Assembly (NCBI RefSeq): GCF_014268655.2
Contig: NZ_JABWQX020000001.1
Location: 2,944,001 to 3,008,000, forward strand
Length of the DNA stretch: 64,000 nt
Source: Pseudomonas marvdashtae
Lineage (GTDB): Bacteria; Pseudomonadota; Gammaproteobacteria; Pseudomonadales; Pseudomonadaceae
Direction: 5' to 3'
Part shown: piece after piece, positions 9,250-18,230 of the stretch
How the letters are laid out: each line of letters begins with the position of its first letter
Position numbering within the stretch: position 1 is the stretch's first letter
Made by a program: the position numbers and the translations under genes
Notes under the pieces: generated by a model
The model's database searches: none
What the model saw: only the letters and a program-made list of their open reading frames with translations
What the model was told of the DNA's origin: nothing

Positions 9250-10061
9250 AGCTTGCGATAGATCCGTTCCTGTTTGACCAACGGTTCGAACTGCTTGCCA
9301 AATGCCGAAAAGTCGAGTGTTTCCTTGCTCCCCAGTACCAGGAAGCCACGATGGCAGAGGGACTCGTGAAAAAGGCCAAAGGCGCGATCTTGCAACTTCT
9401 TATTGAAATAAATCAATACGTTACGACATGAAATCAACTGCGTTTCGGAAAAAACACTGTCGGTCGCAAGGCTGTGATCGGCGAAGGTCACGTTCTGGCA
9501 CAGGGTTTTATCGAACATGGCGTAATCGTAGGCGGCGGTGTAGTAATCGGCAAACGAACGTCGCCCCCCGGCAAGCTGGTAATTCTGGGTGTAGGCCCTG
9601 ACGTTTTCCAGGGAAAAAATGCCCTGCTTGGCTTTTTCCAAAGAGCGCGGATTGATGTCCGTGGCGTAAATGAGCGTGCGGTCCAGCAGGCCCTCTTCGC
9701 GCAGCAGGATCGCCATGGAATAGACCTCTTCGCCGGTGCTGCAACCGGCGATCCAGATCTTGATCGACGGGTAGGTCTTGAGCAACGGCACGACTTCTTC
9801 GCGTATCGCCAGGAAATGTCCGGGATCGCGAAACATCTCGCTGACGGGAATCGTCAGCAGTTGCAGCAACTGCATGAACGCGCCCGGATCGTGCAGCACC
9901 CGCTCTTGCAAGGCAGAGATGGTCTTGCAATCGAACTGGCTCAACGCATGCAAGACCCGGCGCTTGATCGAAGCGCCAGAGTAATCGCGAAAATCATAGC
10001 TGTACTTCAGGTAGATCGCTTCGATCAATAAACGAAGTTCAATGTCGGTGTTACGTTCCAC
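9246..10061 (-). CDS. CheR-type SAM-dependent glutamate methyltransferase
   Basis: The 271-residue protein carries the CheR N-terminal all-alpha domain (about 8-65) and the SAM-binding domain (WIAGCSTGEEVYSMAI, LIYATDINPRSLEKA, ISCRNVLIYF), ending in a CheR-like tail (YRKL). The family adds methyl groups from S-adenosylmethionine to receptor glutamates. I chose GTG 10061 because it overlaps the stop codon of the upstream kinase (TAGTG) and matches the family start (VERNTDIELRLL). The longer 10088 start runs inside the kinase. The gene lies in a tightly overlapped operon with cheB, which suggests an adaptation-like methylation cycle tied to this phosphorelay. Its target is not visible in the window. 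Confidence 0.9.
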   Translation of the reverse strand: MERNTDIELRLLIEAIYLKYSYDFRDYSGASIKRRVLHALSQFDCKTISALQERVLHDPGAFMQLLQLLTIPVSEMFRDPGHFLAIREEVVPLLKTYPSIKIWIAGCSTGEEVYSMAILLREEGLLDRTLIYATDINPRSLEKAKQGIFSLENVRAYTQNYQLAGGRRSFADYYTAAYDYAMFDKTLCQNVTFADHSLATDSVFSETQLISCRNVLIYFNKKLQDRAFGLFHESLCHRGFLVLGSKETLDFSAFGKQFEPLVKQERIYRKL

Positions 10062-13000
10062 TAAATTCTTTCCATATTGGGTAACCACACGCGAATCAGT
10101 GAAAACAGGCGATCCAGGTCGATCGGCTTGGCCAGGTAGTCGTTGGAGCCCGCCGCCAGGCAGCGTTCCTGGTCATCCTTCATGGCCTTGGCCGTCACGG
10201 CGATGATCGGCAGTTTGCGCCAGCGTGGATCCTTGCGGATCAGCGCGGTAGCTTCAAAGCCATCCATCTCGGGCATCATCACATCCATCAGTACCAAATC
10301 GATGTCTTCTACCTCGTTCAGGCGCTCGATCGCCTCGTATCCGTTACGGCCAATGACCACGACCGCTCCTTTTGCCTCGAGGGCGCTGGTCAGGGCAAAA
10401 ATGTTGCGCACGTCGTCGTCCACCAGCAGCACTTTGCGGCCTTCGAACACCTTGTCCCGGCTGCGGGCTGTCTGGAGCATGCGCTGTCTTTCATGGGACA
10501 ACCGGGATTCGACTTTGTGCAGAAAGAGTGTCACCTCGTCCAGCAGGCGCTCCGGCGAGCGAGCGCCCTTGATGATGATCGAGCGCGAATATTTGCGCAG
10601 CTCGGCTTCTTCATCGCGGGTCAAGTTGCGCCCGGTGTAGACAATCACTGGCGGGAACGAACAGATCTCCTCGCTGGACATGCGCTTGAGCAGGTCGTTG
10701 CCGAGCATGTCCGGCAACTTGAGGTCGATGATCATGCAGTCGTAGACGTTGGTGCGCAGCAGTTCCAGGGCTTGCTGCGCCAGGCCGACGGCGGTGATTT
10801 CGATGTCATCGTCGCCGATCAGGCGGGTAATGCTGTCGCGCTGCAGGTCATCGTCTTCCACCAGCAGCACCCGCTTGACCTTCTGGGTCAGCTTGGCTTC
10901 CAGGCGGGCGAAGACATCCTTGAGCTCTTCCCGGGTCGTCGGCTTGACGGCATAACCGATGGCCCCCATGTGCATGGCCGCTTCGACGCGGTCTTCGACG
11001 GAGATGATGTGCACCGGAATGTGCCGGGTCTGGGCTTGTTCCTTGAGGCGCTGCAACACGGTCAACCCGGAGTGATCCGGCAGGCGCATGTCCAACAGGA
11101 TCGCGTCGGGACTCAGTTGCAGGGCCAGGTCAAAGCCCTCGTCGGCGCCATGGGCCACCAGGCATTGGTAACCGAGTTCGTGGGCGAGGTCGAACAGGAT
11201 CCGGGCGAACTTGGGTTCGTCTTCAATGACCAGGATGCAGCGGGTCTCGAAAGGCGCCTTGTCGCGGTCGTCCGCGAATTGCGGGACTGGCGGGTCCACC
11301 TCAGCGACCAAGGATACCGGTTTCGGCACATGGGCTGGCGCTGGCGCGGTCGTCGCTGGGGCGAACATCCTTGGCTCAACGGGGTTCTCGCCGGGCTCGA
11401 TATAACGCCCGGGCAATACCAGGGTGAATACGCTGCCCTGCCCCGGCTCGCTGACAACCGAGATCGAACCACCAAGCAAGGCTGCTAGGTCCCGGGAAAT
11501 CGACAGGCCCAACCCGGTGCCGCCATAGCGGCGATTGGTGGTGCCATCAGCCTGGCGGAACGCCTCGAAAATACTCTGCTGCTGGTCGGCCGCAATGCCA
11601 ATTCCCGAATCACGCACCATGAACGCGATACCCGAACCCGGCTGGCCGGTCACCGAAAGCATGACAGAACCCTGCTCGGTGAACTTCACCGCGTTGGACA
11701 GCAAGTTCTTGAGCACTTGCTCAAGACGCTGGCGATCGGTGTACAGCATCGGCGGCGCGTCCGGCATTATCTGCACGTCAAACGCCAGGCCCTTTTCAGC
11801 CGTCAGCGGCTTGAACATATCCTGGAGCCCTTCCACCAGGCGCGGCACACTGGTGTTTTCCGGGCGCACTTCGAGTTTCCCGGCCTCCACCTTGGAAATG
11901 TCGAGGATGTCGTTGATCAGGTTCAGCAGGTCATTGCCAGCGGAATAAATCGATTCGGCGAACTTGACCTGTTCCTCACTGAGGTTGTTGTGCGGGTTCT
12001 CCGCCAGCAGTTTGGAGAGGATCAGCGAACTGTTGAGCGGCGTGCGCAGCTCATGGGACATGTTGGCCAGAAATTCGGATTTGTACTTGCTTGAACGCTG
12101 CAGCTCTTCGGCGCGCTCCTGCAACTGGATCTGCGCCAGGTTCAGCTCGCTGTTTTTCTGGTCCATGGCGTCGCGCTGCTCGGCCAATTGCTCGTTGGTC
12201 TGCTCCAGCTCCTGTTGCTGGGCTTCCAGGTGAGCCTGGGATTCCTTGAGGATGCGTGACTGCTCCTCAAGCTCCTCGTTGGCGGTCTTGAGCTCTTCCT
12301 GCTGCACTTGCAGCTCTTCGTTCAATTGCTGTGTCTCGGCCAGCACTTCCTGTAGACGCTGGCGATAACGGGCCGCTTCGATGGACGTGCCGATGTTGCC
12401 GGCAATCAGTTCCAGCAGTTCAAGATCGCGCTCGGTCAGTGGCCGCAGGAAACCCAGCTCAATGACCCCATTGATCCGATCGTCGTCACGGGTGGGCACC
12501 ACCAACACGCTGTTGGGCAGACCTTGGCCGAGCCCGGAGCTGACCTTGAGATAGTCGTTCGGCACATCATCCAGGCGAATCAGACGGCCTTGCCGCACGG
12601 CCTGTCCAACGATGCCTTCGCCGTCGATGATCACTTGCTCCTGTTCGTCGTCCTCCCGGGACATGCCGTAGGTGGCAACGCGCCTGAGAGTGGCGTTTTC
12701 TTCCCGGGCATAAAGCACGGCAACCACCGTGCCCATATATTGGGCGCAGAACTGCAGGATGTTGCGCCCCAACAGATTCAGGCTCAGCTGGCCAAGGACC
12801 TGTTCGGCCAACTGCGTCTGGCCATTGCGCAACCAGGCCTGTTTCTCCAGGCGCAAGGCACTTTGCTGCTGCACTTTCAGGCTGGCGCTGTAATTCCCGG
12901 ACAAGGTCAGCAGGTCGCGGCGACCGACGTAAGCCAGCAATCCACTTATCGCGGCGACGAGCAGCAAATAAAGGGCAATGCTCCAGATCGTGGTGGTGCG

Positions 13001-13540
13001 CACCTGGTCGTTGCGCTCAGCGCGCAATTGCTGCTCGGTTTCGACGACGTCCTCGAACGTCTTGCGTATCTCATCCGTCAGCCGCTTGCCACGCCCGGCC
13101 TTGAGCGCGCCCCGGTAATCGCCACTGCTGCGCTGCAGGTCGATCATGCTCTGAGCGTAATTGGCCCACTCCACTTGCAGCGCTTGGATCCTGTGCAAAC
13201 GATCGGTCTGCACCGGGTTGTCAGCTGTCAGTTCCAACAATGTGTCCAGCGCCACGGCGATCCTGGGCTTGGCAACTTCATAAGGGTCGAGAAAATGCTC
13301 GTCGCCGCTCAACAGATAGCCGCGCATGCCGGTTTCCAGGTCGACACTCAGCTTGAGCGCTTCATTGGCGTTATTGATCACCCGGTCGGTGTGGCCGACC
13401 CACTGGATCACCGACAGCAGGTAAGTGATCAGCACTATGAAAAACACGGCGCTGAGGGCGCCCATGCCTAAAGGCAGACTGATGTTGCGGGCCAGGAGCT
13501 TGCGAAAACTTTGCTCGTCAACCGAAGACGAAGGAGTCAT
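10061..13540 (-). CDS. Large hybrid sensor kinase: CHASE3-GAF-HisKA-HATPase-3xREC
   Basis: The 1159-residue kinase heads the five-gene operon. After an N-terminal transmembrane segment (about 20-42) comes a periplasmic CHASE3 sensor (about 45-180, with TGMRGYLLSGDEHFLDPY), a second membrane helix (about 185-205), a GAF domain (about 245-390) and a long Glu/Gln-rich coiled coil (about 390-480). HisKA follows with phospho-His near residue 496 (FLANMSHELRTPLNS), then HATPase_c, and three receiver domains starting near residues 765, 890 and 1035, each with a DMRLP/DLKLP/DVMMP-type phospho-Asp. The start is ATG 13540 (MTPSSSVDEQ), since upstream codons look non-coding. CHASE3 plus GAF suggests both periplasmic and cytosolic inputs; ligands unknown. 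A divergent response regulator lies 258 bp away. Confidence 0.92.
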   Translation of the reverse strand: MTPSSSVDEQSFRKLLARNISLPLGMGALSAVFFIVLITYLLSVIQWVGHTDRVINNANEALKLSVDLETGMRGYLLSGDEHFLDPYEVAKPRIAVALDTLLELTADNPVQTDRLHRIQALQVEWANYAQSMIDLQRSSGDYRGALKAGRGKRLTDEIRKTFEDVVETEQQLRAERNDQVRTTTIWSIALYLLLVAAISGLLAYVGRRDLLTLSGNYSASLKVQQQSALRLEKQAWLRNGQTQLAEQVLGQLSLNLLGRNILQFCAQYMGTVVAVLYAREENATLRRVATYGMSREDDEQEQVIIDGEGIVGQAVRQGRLIRLDDVPNDYLKVSSGLGQGLPNSVLVVPTRDDDRINGVIELGFLRPLTERDLELLELIAGNIGTSIEAARYRQRLQEVLAETQQLNEELQVQQEELKTANEELEEQSRILKESQAHLEAQQQELEQTNEQLAEQRDAMDQKNSELNLAQIQLQERAEELQRSSKYKSEFLANMSHELRTPLNSSLILSKLLAENPHNNLSEEQVKFAESIYSAGNDLLNLINDILDISKVEAGKLEVRPENTSVPRLVEGLQDMFKPLTAEKGLAFDVQIMPDAPPMLYTDRQRLEQVLKNLLSNAVKFTEQGSVMLSVTGQPGSGIAFMVRDSGIGIAADQQQSIFEAFRQADGTTNRRYGGTGLGLSISRDLAALLGGSISVVSEPGQGSVFTLVLPGRYIEPGENPVEPRMFAPATTAPAPAHVPKPVSLVAEVDPPVPQFADDRDKAPFETRCILVIEDEPKFARILFDLAHELGYQCLVAHGADEGFDLALQLSPDAILLDMRLPDHSGLTVLQRLKEQAQTRHIPVHIISVEDRVEAAMHMGAIGYAVKPTTREELKDVFARLEAKLTQKVKRVLLVEDDDLQRDSITRLIGDDDIEITAVGLAQQALELLRTNVYDCMIIDLKLPDMLGNDLLKRMSSEEICSFPPVIVYTGRNLTRDEEAELRKYSRSIIIKGARSPERLLDEVTLFLHKVESRLSHERQRMLQTARSRDKVFEGRKVLLVDDDVRNIFALTSALEAKGAVVVIGRNGYEAIERLNEVEDIDLVLMDVMMPEMDGFEATALIRKDPRWRKLPIIAVTAKAMKDDQERCLAAGSNDYLAKPIDLDRLFSLIRVWLPNMERI

Positions 13541-13798
13541 GGAAAAAGGCCTTGGTGGACAGTTGAAAGTCATGGAGTGTGCCCAAAAACCTGGGCTGGA
13601 TCCACATTTCTGACAATTCAAGGACGCAAATCCCATGGCGACAGACCAGGGTTGTAAGGATGCGACTATCCTTGTCAGCTCTTGTACTATAGATCCTTTC
13701 TTGTACAGGTTCGGGAACTTGTGGCGTCTCGAAACTTACTCATGCATACGGCTACTTTTGCCGCGGCCCTACCGATTCCATCTTTCGAGAAGTCTATT

Positions 13799-14170
13799 AT
13801 GTCCGTCCCCGCTCCTGACACCCCCTCCACCATCTTGGTAGTCGAAGACGACGACATCGTGCGCATGTTGATTGTCGATGTACTGGAAGAGCTGGAGTAC
13901 AAGGTGCTGGAGGCGGATGGCTGCGAACAGGCATTGGCTTTTCTGCGCAACGACACACAGTCCATCGCCCTGATGATGACGGACGTCGGCCTGCCGGTCA
14001 TGGACGGTCGTGAATTGGCGAAACAGGCCCGCATCCTACGCCCCGAGCTACCGATCCTGTTCGCCAGCGGTTACGCCGAGAGCATCGATGTGCCTGAAGG
14101 CATGTCGGTGATCGGCAAGCCCTTCTCCATTGACCAGTTGCGCGACAAGGTCAAAAGCATTCTTTCTTGA
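13799..14170 (+). CDS. Single-domain response regulator (divergent from the large kinase)
   Basis: A 123-residue receiver-only protein. Acidic residues EDDD are at 16-19, phospho-Asp is at 62 (MMTDVGLPVMDGR), the switch Ser is in FASGYAE and the Lys in IGKPFS. The start at ATG 13799 gives the usual short N-terminus before TILVVEDD, and an AG-rich stretch (CGAGAAG) precedes it. The earlier in-frame codon at 13682 is unlikely. It is transcribed away from the large hybrid kinase, which has three receivers but no output domain, so this small protein is a plausible phosphorylation partner. It has no DNA-binding domain and would act by protein contact. Confidence 0.87.
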   Translation: MSVPAPDTPSTILVVEDDDIVRMLIVDVLEELEYKVLEADGCEQALAFLRNDTQSIALMMTDVGLPVMDGRELAKQARILRPELPILFASGYAESIDVPEGMSVIGKPFSIDQLRDKVKSILS

Positions 14171-14244
14171 GCCTGGGCCCGTTCTTGGTCACTATCGGCG
14201 CCCCGCGCGCCGACTGCGCCTGATCGCACCAAGGAATGCCCGTC

Positions 14245-15537
14245 ATGTCTCACCCCATCGCCACCAAGGTCCTGGTTATCGGCTATGTCTGGCCCGAGCC
14301 ACGCTCATCGGCGGCCGGCGGGCATGTCATGCAGCTACTGGAAGCGTTTCTCGACGAAGGCTGGGAGATTACCTTCAGCAGCCCGGCCAAGCCCGGCGAA
14401 AACCGCGCCGACCTGCTCGCCTTGGGCATACGCGAAGTGCCGATCGAGCTCAATAACAGCAGCTTTGATACCTTCATAACCGAGTGTGCGCCGGACATCG
14501 TCCTGTTCGACCAGTTCATGATGGAAGAACAGTTCGGCTGGAGGGTCGAAAAACACTGCCCCGACGCCCTGCGTGTCTTGGAAACGTCCGACCTGCAAAG
14601 CCTGCGTCACGCCCGGCATCAACGCCTGAAGGATCGCTTGAAGGCCGACGAGTCGTCCCAGGATTTCAGCGACCTTTTCGCTCCGGCGCTGCGCGAGGAA
14701 TTCGAGCTGATGGCCGACACCGACCTGGCCAAGCGGGAAATCGCCGCCCTGTACCGTTGCGACCTGAACCTGATGGTGTCTGAGGTCGAGATCGAACTGC
14801 TGGTGGAACACTTCAAGGTGCCCCGCGAATTGTTGCTCTGGTGCCCATTGATGCTGGATCTGCCCGACAAACCCGGCGCGCCCTTCGAAGACCGGGCGCA
14901 TTTTCTCAGCATTGGCAACTTCCGTCATGCACCGAACTGGGACGCCGTGCTCTGGATGAAGAATGCCGTCTGGCCACTGATTCGCCAGCGAATGCCCGGC
15001 GCGCAACTGCATCTCTATGGCGCCTACACCCCGCCCAAGGCGGCGGCGCTGCATAATCCGGCGCAGGGATTCCACATCATGAACTGGGCGGAAGATGCCT
15101 TGCAGGTCATGTCGGCGGCACGCATCTGCCTGGCGCCATTGCGTTTCGGCGCAGGCATCAAGGGCAAACTGATCGAAGCCATGCTGTGCGGAACGCCCAG
15201 CGTCACCACCCCCATTGGCGCCGAGGCCATGCACGGCGGCATGCCTTGGCCCGGGGCAATTGCGCAGAGTGCTGAAGACATCGCCGATGCCGCGGTGCAG
15301 TTGTACAGCGACTCGACGCGTTGGGCCGCTGCCCAGGATGCGGGGCTGGCTTTGCTCGCGGAGCGTTTTCGCAGAAAGGTCCACGGCCCGGCGTTGATTG
15401 ACAGCATCAAGGCCTGCCGCGCCGATCTTGTGCGGCGACGCCGGGACAACTTCACCGGCAGCATGCTCCGTCATCATCAACACAAGAGCACCCAGTACAT
15501 GGCCCAGTGGATCGAGGAAAAAAATCGCAGCAGTTGA
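14245..15537 (+). CDS. Glycosyltransferase (GT-B fold, group 1-like)
   Basis: The 430-residue protein looks like a two-Rossmann GT-B glycosyltransferase. The N-terminal half opens with VLVIGYVWPEPRSSAAGGHVMQLL, a donor/acceptor loop typical of group-1 enzymes. The C-terminal half carries FGAGIKGKLIEAMLCGTPSV followed by TPIGAEAM, the nucleotide-sugar binding region with its conserved Glu residues. The start is ATG 14245, with AAGGA nine bases upstream; ATG 14236 is the alternative but sits on top of that site. It follows the response regulator by about 75 bp and may be co-transcribed. Sugar donor and acceptor cannot be read from the sequence; a surface glycan or protein glycosylation role is possible. 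Confidence 0.82.
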   Translation: MSHPIATKVLVIGYVWPEPRSSAAGGHVMQLLEAFLDEGWEITFSSPAKPGENRADLLALGIREVPIELNNSSFDTFITECAPDIVLFDQFMMEEQFGWRVEKHCPDALRVLETSDLQSLRHARHQRLKDRLKADESSQDFSDLFAPALREEFELMADTDLAKREIAALYRCDLNLMVSEVEIELLVEHFKVPRELLLWCPLMLDLPDKPGAPFEDRAHFLSIGNFRHAPNWDAVLWMKNAVWPLIRQRMPGAQLHLYGAYTPPKAAALHNPAQGFHIMNWAEDALQVMSAARICLAPLRFGAGIKGKLIEAMLCGTPSVTTPIGAEAMHGGMPWPGAIAQSAEDIADAAVQLYSDSTRWAAAQDAGLALLAERFRRKVHGPALIDSIKACRADLVRRRRDNFTGSMLRHHQHKSTQYMAQWIEEKNRSS

Positions 15538-15630
15538 TGGCCGGCGGCTTCAAGCAACCGGCGACGGGGCTGGAACCTGCCGGGCTTAGGGGGCATTATC
15601 AGCGGCGATAACAACAAAAGCGCCAGGCAC

Positions 15631-16536
15631 ATGACCCGAACAGCGAGAGTCACCGACCCCTCCTACGAGTTGATGGACGACCACAACGGGCTGTCCATCA
15701 TCTATCGCCAGCACGGTTTCCCCTGCCCGCTGGTGCGCTGGCATTTCCACAAGGAATACGAGCTGCACCTGATCGTCGCCAGTTCGGGCAAGGTCTTCAT
15801 CGGCGACTACATCGGCAATTTTTCCCCGCAGTCCCTGTTCCTCACCGGCCCCAATCTGCCCCATAACTGGATCAGCCAGGTGGCCGAGGACGAAGTGGTG
15901 CCCAAGCGCGACATGCTGGTGAACTTCACCGATGAGCTGTTCGAAAGCGGCAATCAGGTGTTTGCCGAGCTGAAGACCCTCGCCCCGCTGCTCGAACGCG
16001 CCCAACACGGCATCGAGTTTCGTTGCAAGCGCACCATCCGCCAGGCCATGACCTTGATGCAACGCATCGCCGACGCCCACGGCATGAGCCGACTGGGCTA
16101 TTTTTTCATCCTGATGGAGTTGCTGGCGGCCTGCGATGATTACCAATTGCTGTCCGGCGCCACCACTCCACAAGCGGCGGACGAACACAGCATCGACCGC
16201 ACCAACCGCGCGGTGGATTACATCTTCGCCCACTACGCCCGGGAATTGCCCCTGGAAGAAGTCGCCGAGCACCTGGGCATGAAACCCACCTATTTCAGCC
16301 GCGTCTTCAAGCAAGCCACCGGCCGTTGCTTCATCGAATTCGTCAATCGACTGCGCATCAGCAAATCCTGCGAACTGCTGGCCGACGGTGACAAACCGGT
16401 GACCGATGTGTGTTTCGAGTCGGGCTTCAACAATATTTCCAACTTCAACCGACGCTTCCAGCAACTCAAGGGCATGACCCCCTCACACTACCGGCGGCTG
16501 GCGGTGCAGCGGCTGACCGAGCAGAACCAGGGTTGA
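15631..16536 (+). CDS. mtlR: AraC-family activator of the mannitol operon
   Basis: The 301-residue protein has an N-terminal cupin-like sensing domain (WHFHKEYELHLIVASSGKVFIGDY) and a C-terminal AraC/XylS domain with two helix-turn-helix motifs (about 200-290; LEEVAEHLGMKPTYFSRVFKQATG and VTDVCFESGFNNISNFNRRF). In P. fluorescens the gene directly before mtlE encodes MtlR, which activates the operon in response to mannitol, sorbitol and arabitol. Position and sequence fit that assignment. No clear ribosome site precedes ATG 15631, but this start matches the family length. A REPIN and a 180-bp promoter region separate it from mtlE. Confidence 0.88.
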   Translation: MTRTARVTDPSYELMDDHNGLSIIYRQHGFPCPLVRWHFHKEYELHLIVASSGKVFIGDYIGNFSPQSLFLTGPNLPHNWISQVAEDEVVPKRDMLVNFTDELFESGNQVFAELKTLAPLLERAQHGIEFRCKRTIRQAMTLMQRIADAHGMSRLGYFFILMELLAACDDYQLLSGATTPQAADEHSIDRTNRAVDYIFAHYARELPLEEVAEHLGMKPTYFSRVFKQATGRCFIEFVNRLRISKSCELLADGDKPVTDVCFESGFNNISNFNRRFQQLKGMTPSHYRRLAVQRLTEQNQG

Positions 16537-16538
16537 CC

Positions 16539-16662
16539 TGTGGCGAGGGGATTTATCCCCGCTGGGCTGCGCAGCAGCCCCATATATGTCTGCTACTGGT
16601 TTGTATCAGACAGGACTCGGGGGCCGCTTCGCGCCCCAGCGGGGATAAATCCCCTCGCCACA
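16539..16662. repeat. REPIN (inverted pair of REP elements) between mtlR and mtlE
   Basis: Two REP arms form a long palindrome: TGTGGCGAGGGGATTTATCC at 16539-16558 and its reverse complement ending at 16662. A less conserved GC-rich and central spacer lies between them. Such REPINs are mobilised in trans by RAYT transposases and can form hairpins that end or stabilise transcripts. Confidence 0.9.
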
Positions 16663-16789
16663 AATGAATTCCCCGCCAGAAATTTTCTTCAGTGCAAAAA
16701 AGTATCAGTAAAAGTGCGACGGATGATTTGTCACGCCGTCCATAGAGGGCTGTAATCAGCGCACATTCTTCCCCTCATCCGGAAGACAC

Positions 16790-16801
16790 AAAAACAATAA
16801 C
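16790..16801 (+). promoter_or_regulatory. Candidate Hfq/Crc catabolite-repression site in the mtlE leader
   Basis: AAAAACAATAAC is four consecutive AAN triplets, the A-rich pattern bound by Hfq/Crc in Pseudomonas. It lies about 27 bp upstream of the mtlE ribosome binding site (AAAAGGAG, 16828-16835), inside the probable 5' leader. Mannitol use is a secondary carbon pathway, which fits catabolite repression. The distance from the start codon is greater than in many known sites. Confidence 0.45.
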
Positions 16802-16841
16802 TGTCCTTCTGCAGCCCGTGGGCGCGGAAAAGGAGTGCGCG

Positions 16842-18152
16842 ATGAAACCTTCGGTAAAAGCTCTGCTTGTCTCCACCTGCATGACCCTCAGCAGCGTCAG
16901 TTTCGGCGCGCAAACCCTCACCATTGCCACCGTCAACAACAGCGACATGATCCGCATGCAAAAGCTCTCGAAAACCTTCGAGGCCGAGCACCCGGACATC
17001 ACGCTGAACTGGGTGGTGCTTGAAGAAAACGTGCTGCGTCAACGCCTGACCACCGACATCGCCACCCAAGGCGGGCAGTTCGACGTGCTGACCATCGGCA
17101 TGTACGAAGCTGCACTCTGGGGCGCCAAGGGCTGGCTGGAACCGATGAAGGATTTGCCGGCCTCCTACGACCTGGAAGACGTTTTCCCTTCGGTGCGCGA
17201 TGGATTGTCGGTCAAGGGTTCGCTGTACGCCCTGCCGTTCTACGCTGAAAGCTCGATCACCTATTACCGCACCGACCTGTTCAAGAACGCCGGGCTGACC
17301 ATGCCCGAACACCCAACCTGGACCCAGATCGGTGAGTTCGCAGGAAAGCTCACCGACAAATCCAAGGAACAATATGGCCTTTGCCTGCGGGGCAAAGCCG
17401 GTTGGGGCGAGAACATGGCGCTCATTACCACCCTGGCCAACGGTTATGGCGCGCGCTGGTTCGATGAGAAGTGGCAGCCCGAATTCAATGGCCCCGAGTG
17501 GAAAGACGCGCTGAACTTCTACGTCGACAACATGAAGAAATCCGGCCCGCCGGGCGCTTCCAGCAACGGTTTCAATGAAAACCTGGCGCTGTTCAACAGC
17601 GGCAAATGCGCGATCTGGGTCGATGCCAGCGTCGCCGGTTCGTTCGTCACCGACAAGACCCAGAGCAAGGTTGCCGACAACGTTGGATTCACCTTCGCCC
17701 CCCACGAAAAAACCGACAAGGGCAGCTCGTGGATGTACTCCTGGTCGCTGGCCATCCCGACCAGCTCCAAAGCCAAGGAAGCGGCCAAGGTCTTTACCAC
17801 TTGGGCGACGTCCAAGGAGTACGGCCAATTGGTCGCCAAGACCGACGGCATCGCCAACGTACCGCCAGGAACCCGCGCCTCGACCTACAGCGACGAGTAC
17901 ATGAAGGCCGCGCCGTTTGCCAAGGTGACGCTGGAGTCGTTGAAGGTCGCCGATCCGAAGGCGCCAACGCTCAAGCCCGTGCCCTACATCGGCATTCAGT
18001 TGGTGACCATTCCCGAATTCCAAGCCATCGGCACCCAGGTAGGCAAGTTTTTCTCGGGCGCACTGACCGGGCAGCAGACCGTGGACCAGGCGTTGACCGC
18101 AGCGCAGTCCACCACCGAGCGGGAAATGAAGCGCGCCGGGTATCCCAAATAA
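16842..18152 (+). CDS. mtlE: Mannitol/polyol ABC transporter, periplasmic binding protein
   Basis: The 436-residue protein has a Sec signal peptide (MKPSVKALLVSTCMTLSSVSFGA, cleaved near residue 23). The rest is a family-1 solute-binding protein, beginning QTLTIATVNNSDMIRMQKLSKTFE and containing FDVLTIGMYE and FYAESSITYYRTDLF. ATG 16842 is preceded by a strong AAAAGGAG. It is the first gene of mtlEFGKDYZ, the P. fluorescens operon for uptake and catabolism of mannitol, sorbitol and arabitol. A single REP hairpin follows its stop codon before mtlF, which could protect the upstream mRNA and give more binding protein than permease. Ligand range is taken from the characterised operon. Confidence 0.9.
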   Translation: MKPSVKALLVSTCMTLSSVSFGAQTLTIATVNNSDMIRMQKLSKTFEAEHPDITLNWVVLEENVLRQRLTTDIATQGGQFDVLTIGMYEAALWGAKGWLEPMKDLPASYDLEDVFPSVRDGLSVKGSLYALPFYAESSITYYRTDLFKNAGLTMPEHPTWTQIGEFAGKLTDKSKEQYGLCLRGKAGWGENMALITTLANGYGARWFDEKWQPEFNGPEWKDALNFYVDNMKKSGPPGASSNGFNENLALFNSGKCAIWVDASVAGSFVTDKTQSKVADNVGFTFAPHEKTDKGSSWMYSWSLAIPTSSKAKEAAKVFTTWATSKEYGQLVAKTDGIANVPPGTRASTYSDEYMKAAPFAKVTLESLKVADPKAPTLKPVPYIGIQLVTIPEFQAIGTQVGKFFSGALTGQQTVDQALTAAQSTTEREMKRAGYPK

Positions 18153-18172
18153 AAAGCTTGTAGACATCCATT

Positions 18173-18202
18173 TGTGGCGAGAGAGCTTGCTCCCTCGCCA
18201 CA
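18173..18202. repeat. Single REP hairpin between mtlE and mtlF
   Basis: TGTGGCGAGAGAGCTTGCTCCCTCGCCACA is an almost perfect self-complementary hairpin (TGTGGCGAG...CTCGCCACA). It sits 20 bp after the mtlE stop and about 28 bp before mtlF, inside the operon. It may work as a 3' stabiliser or partial attenuator. Confidence 0.88.
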
Positions 18203-18230
18203 GGGAATGCGTGCATAACGAGTGATCGAC

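Noticed and set aside
13705..13740. Possible extracytoplasmic-sigma promoter (GGGAACTT) before the response regulator at 13799
   Set aside because: The -35-like GGGAACTT is there, but no matching -10 of AlgU/SigX type lies at 16-17 bp spacing.
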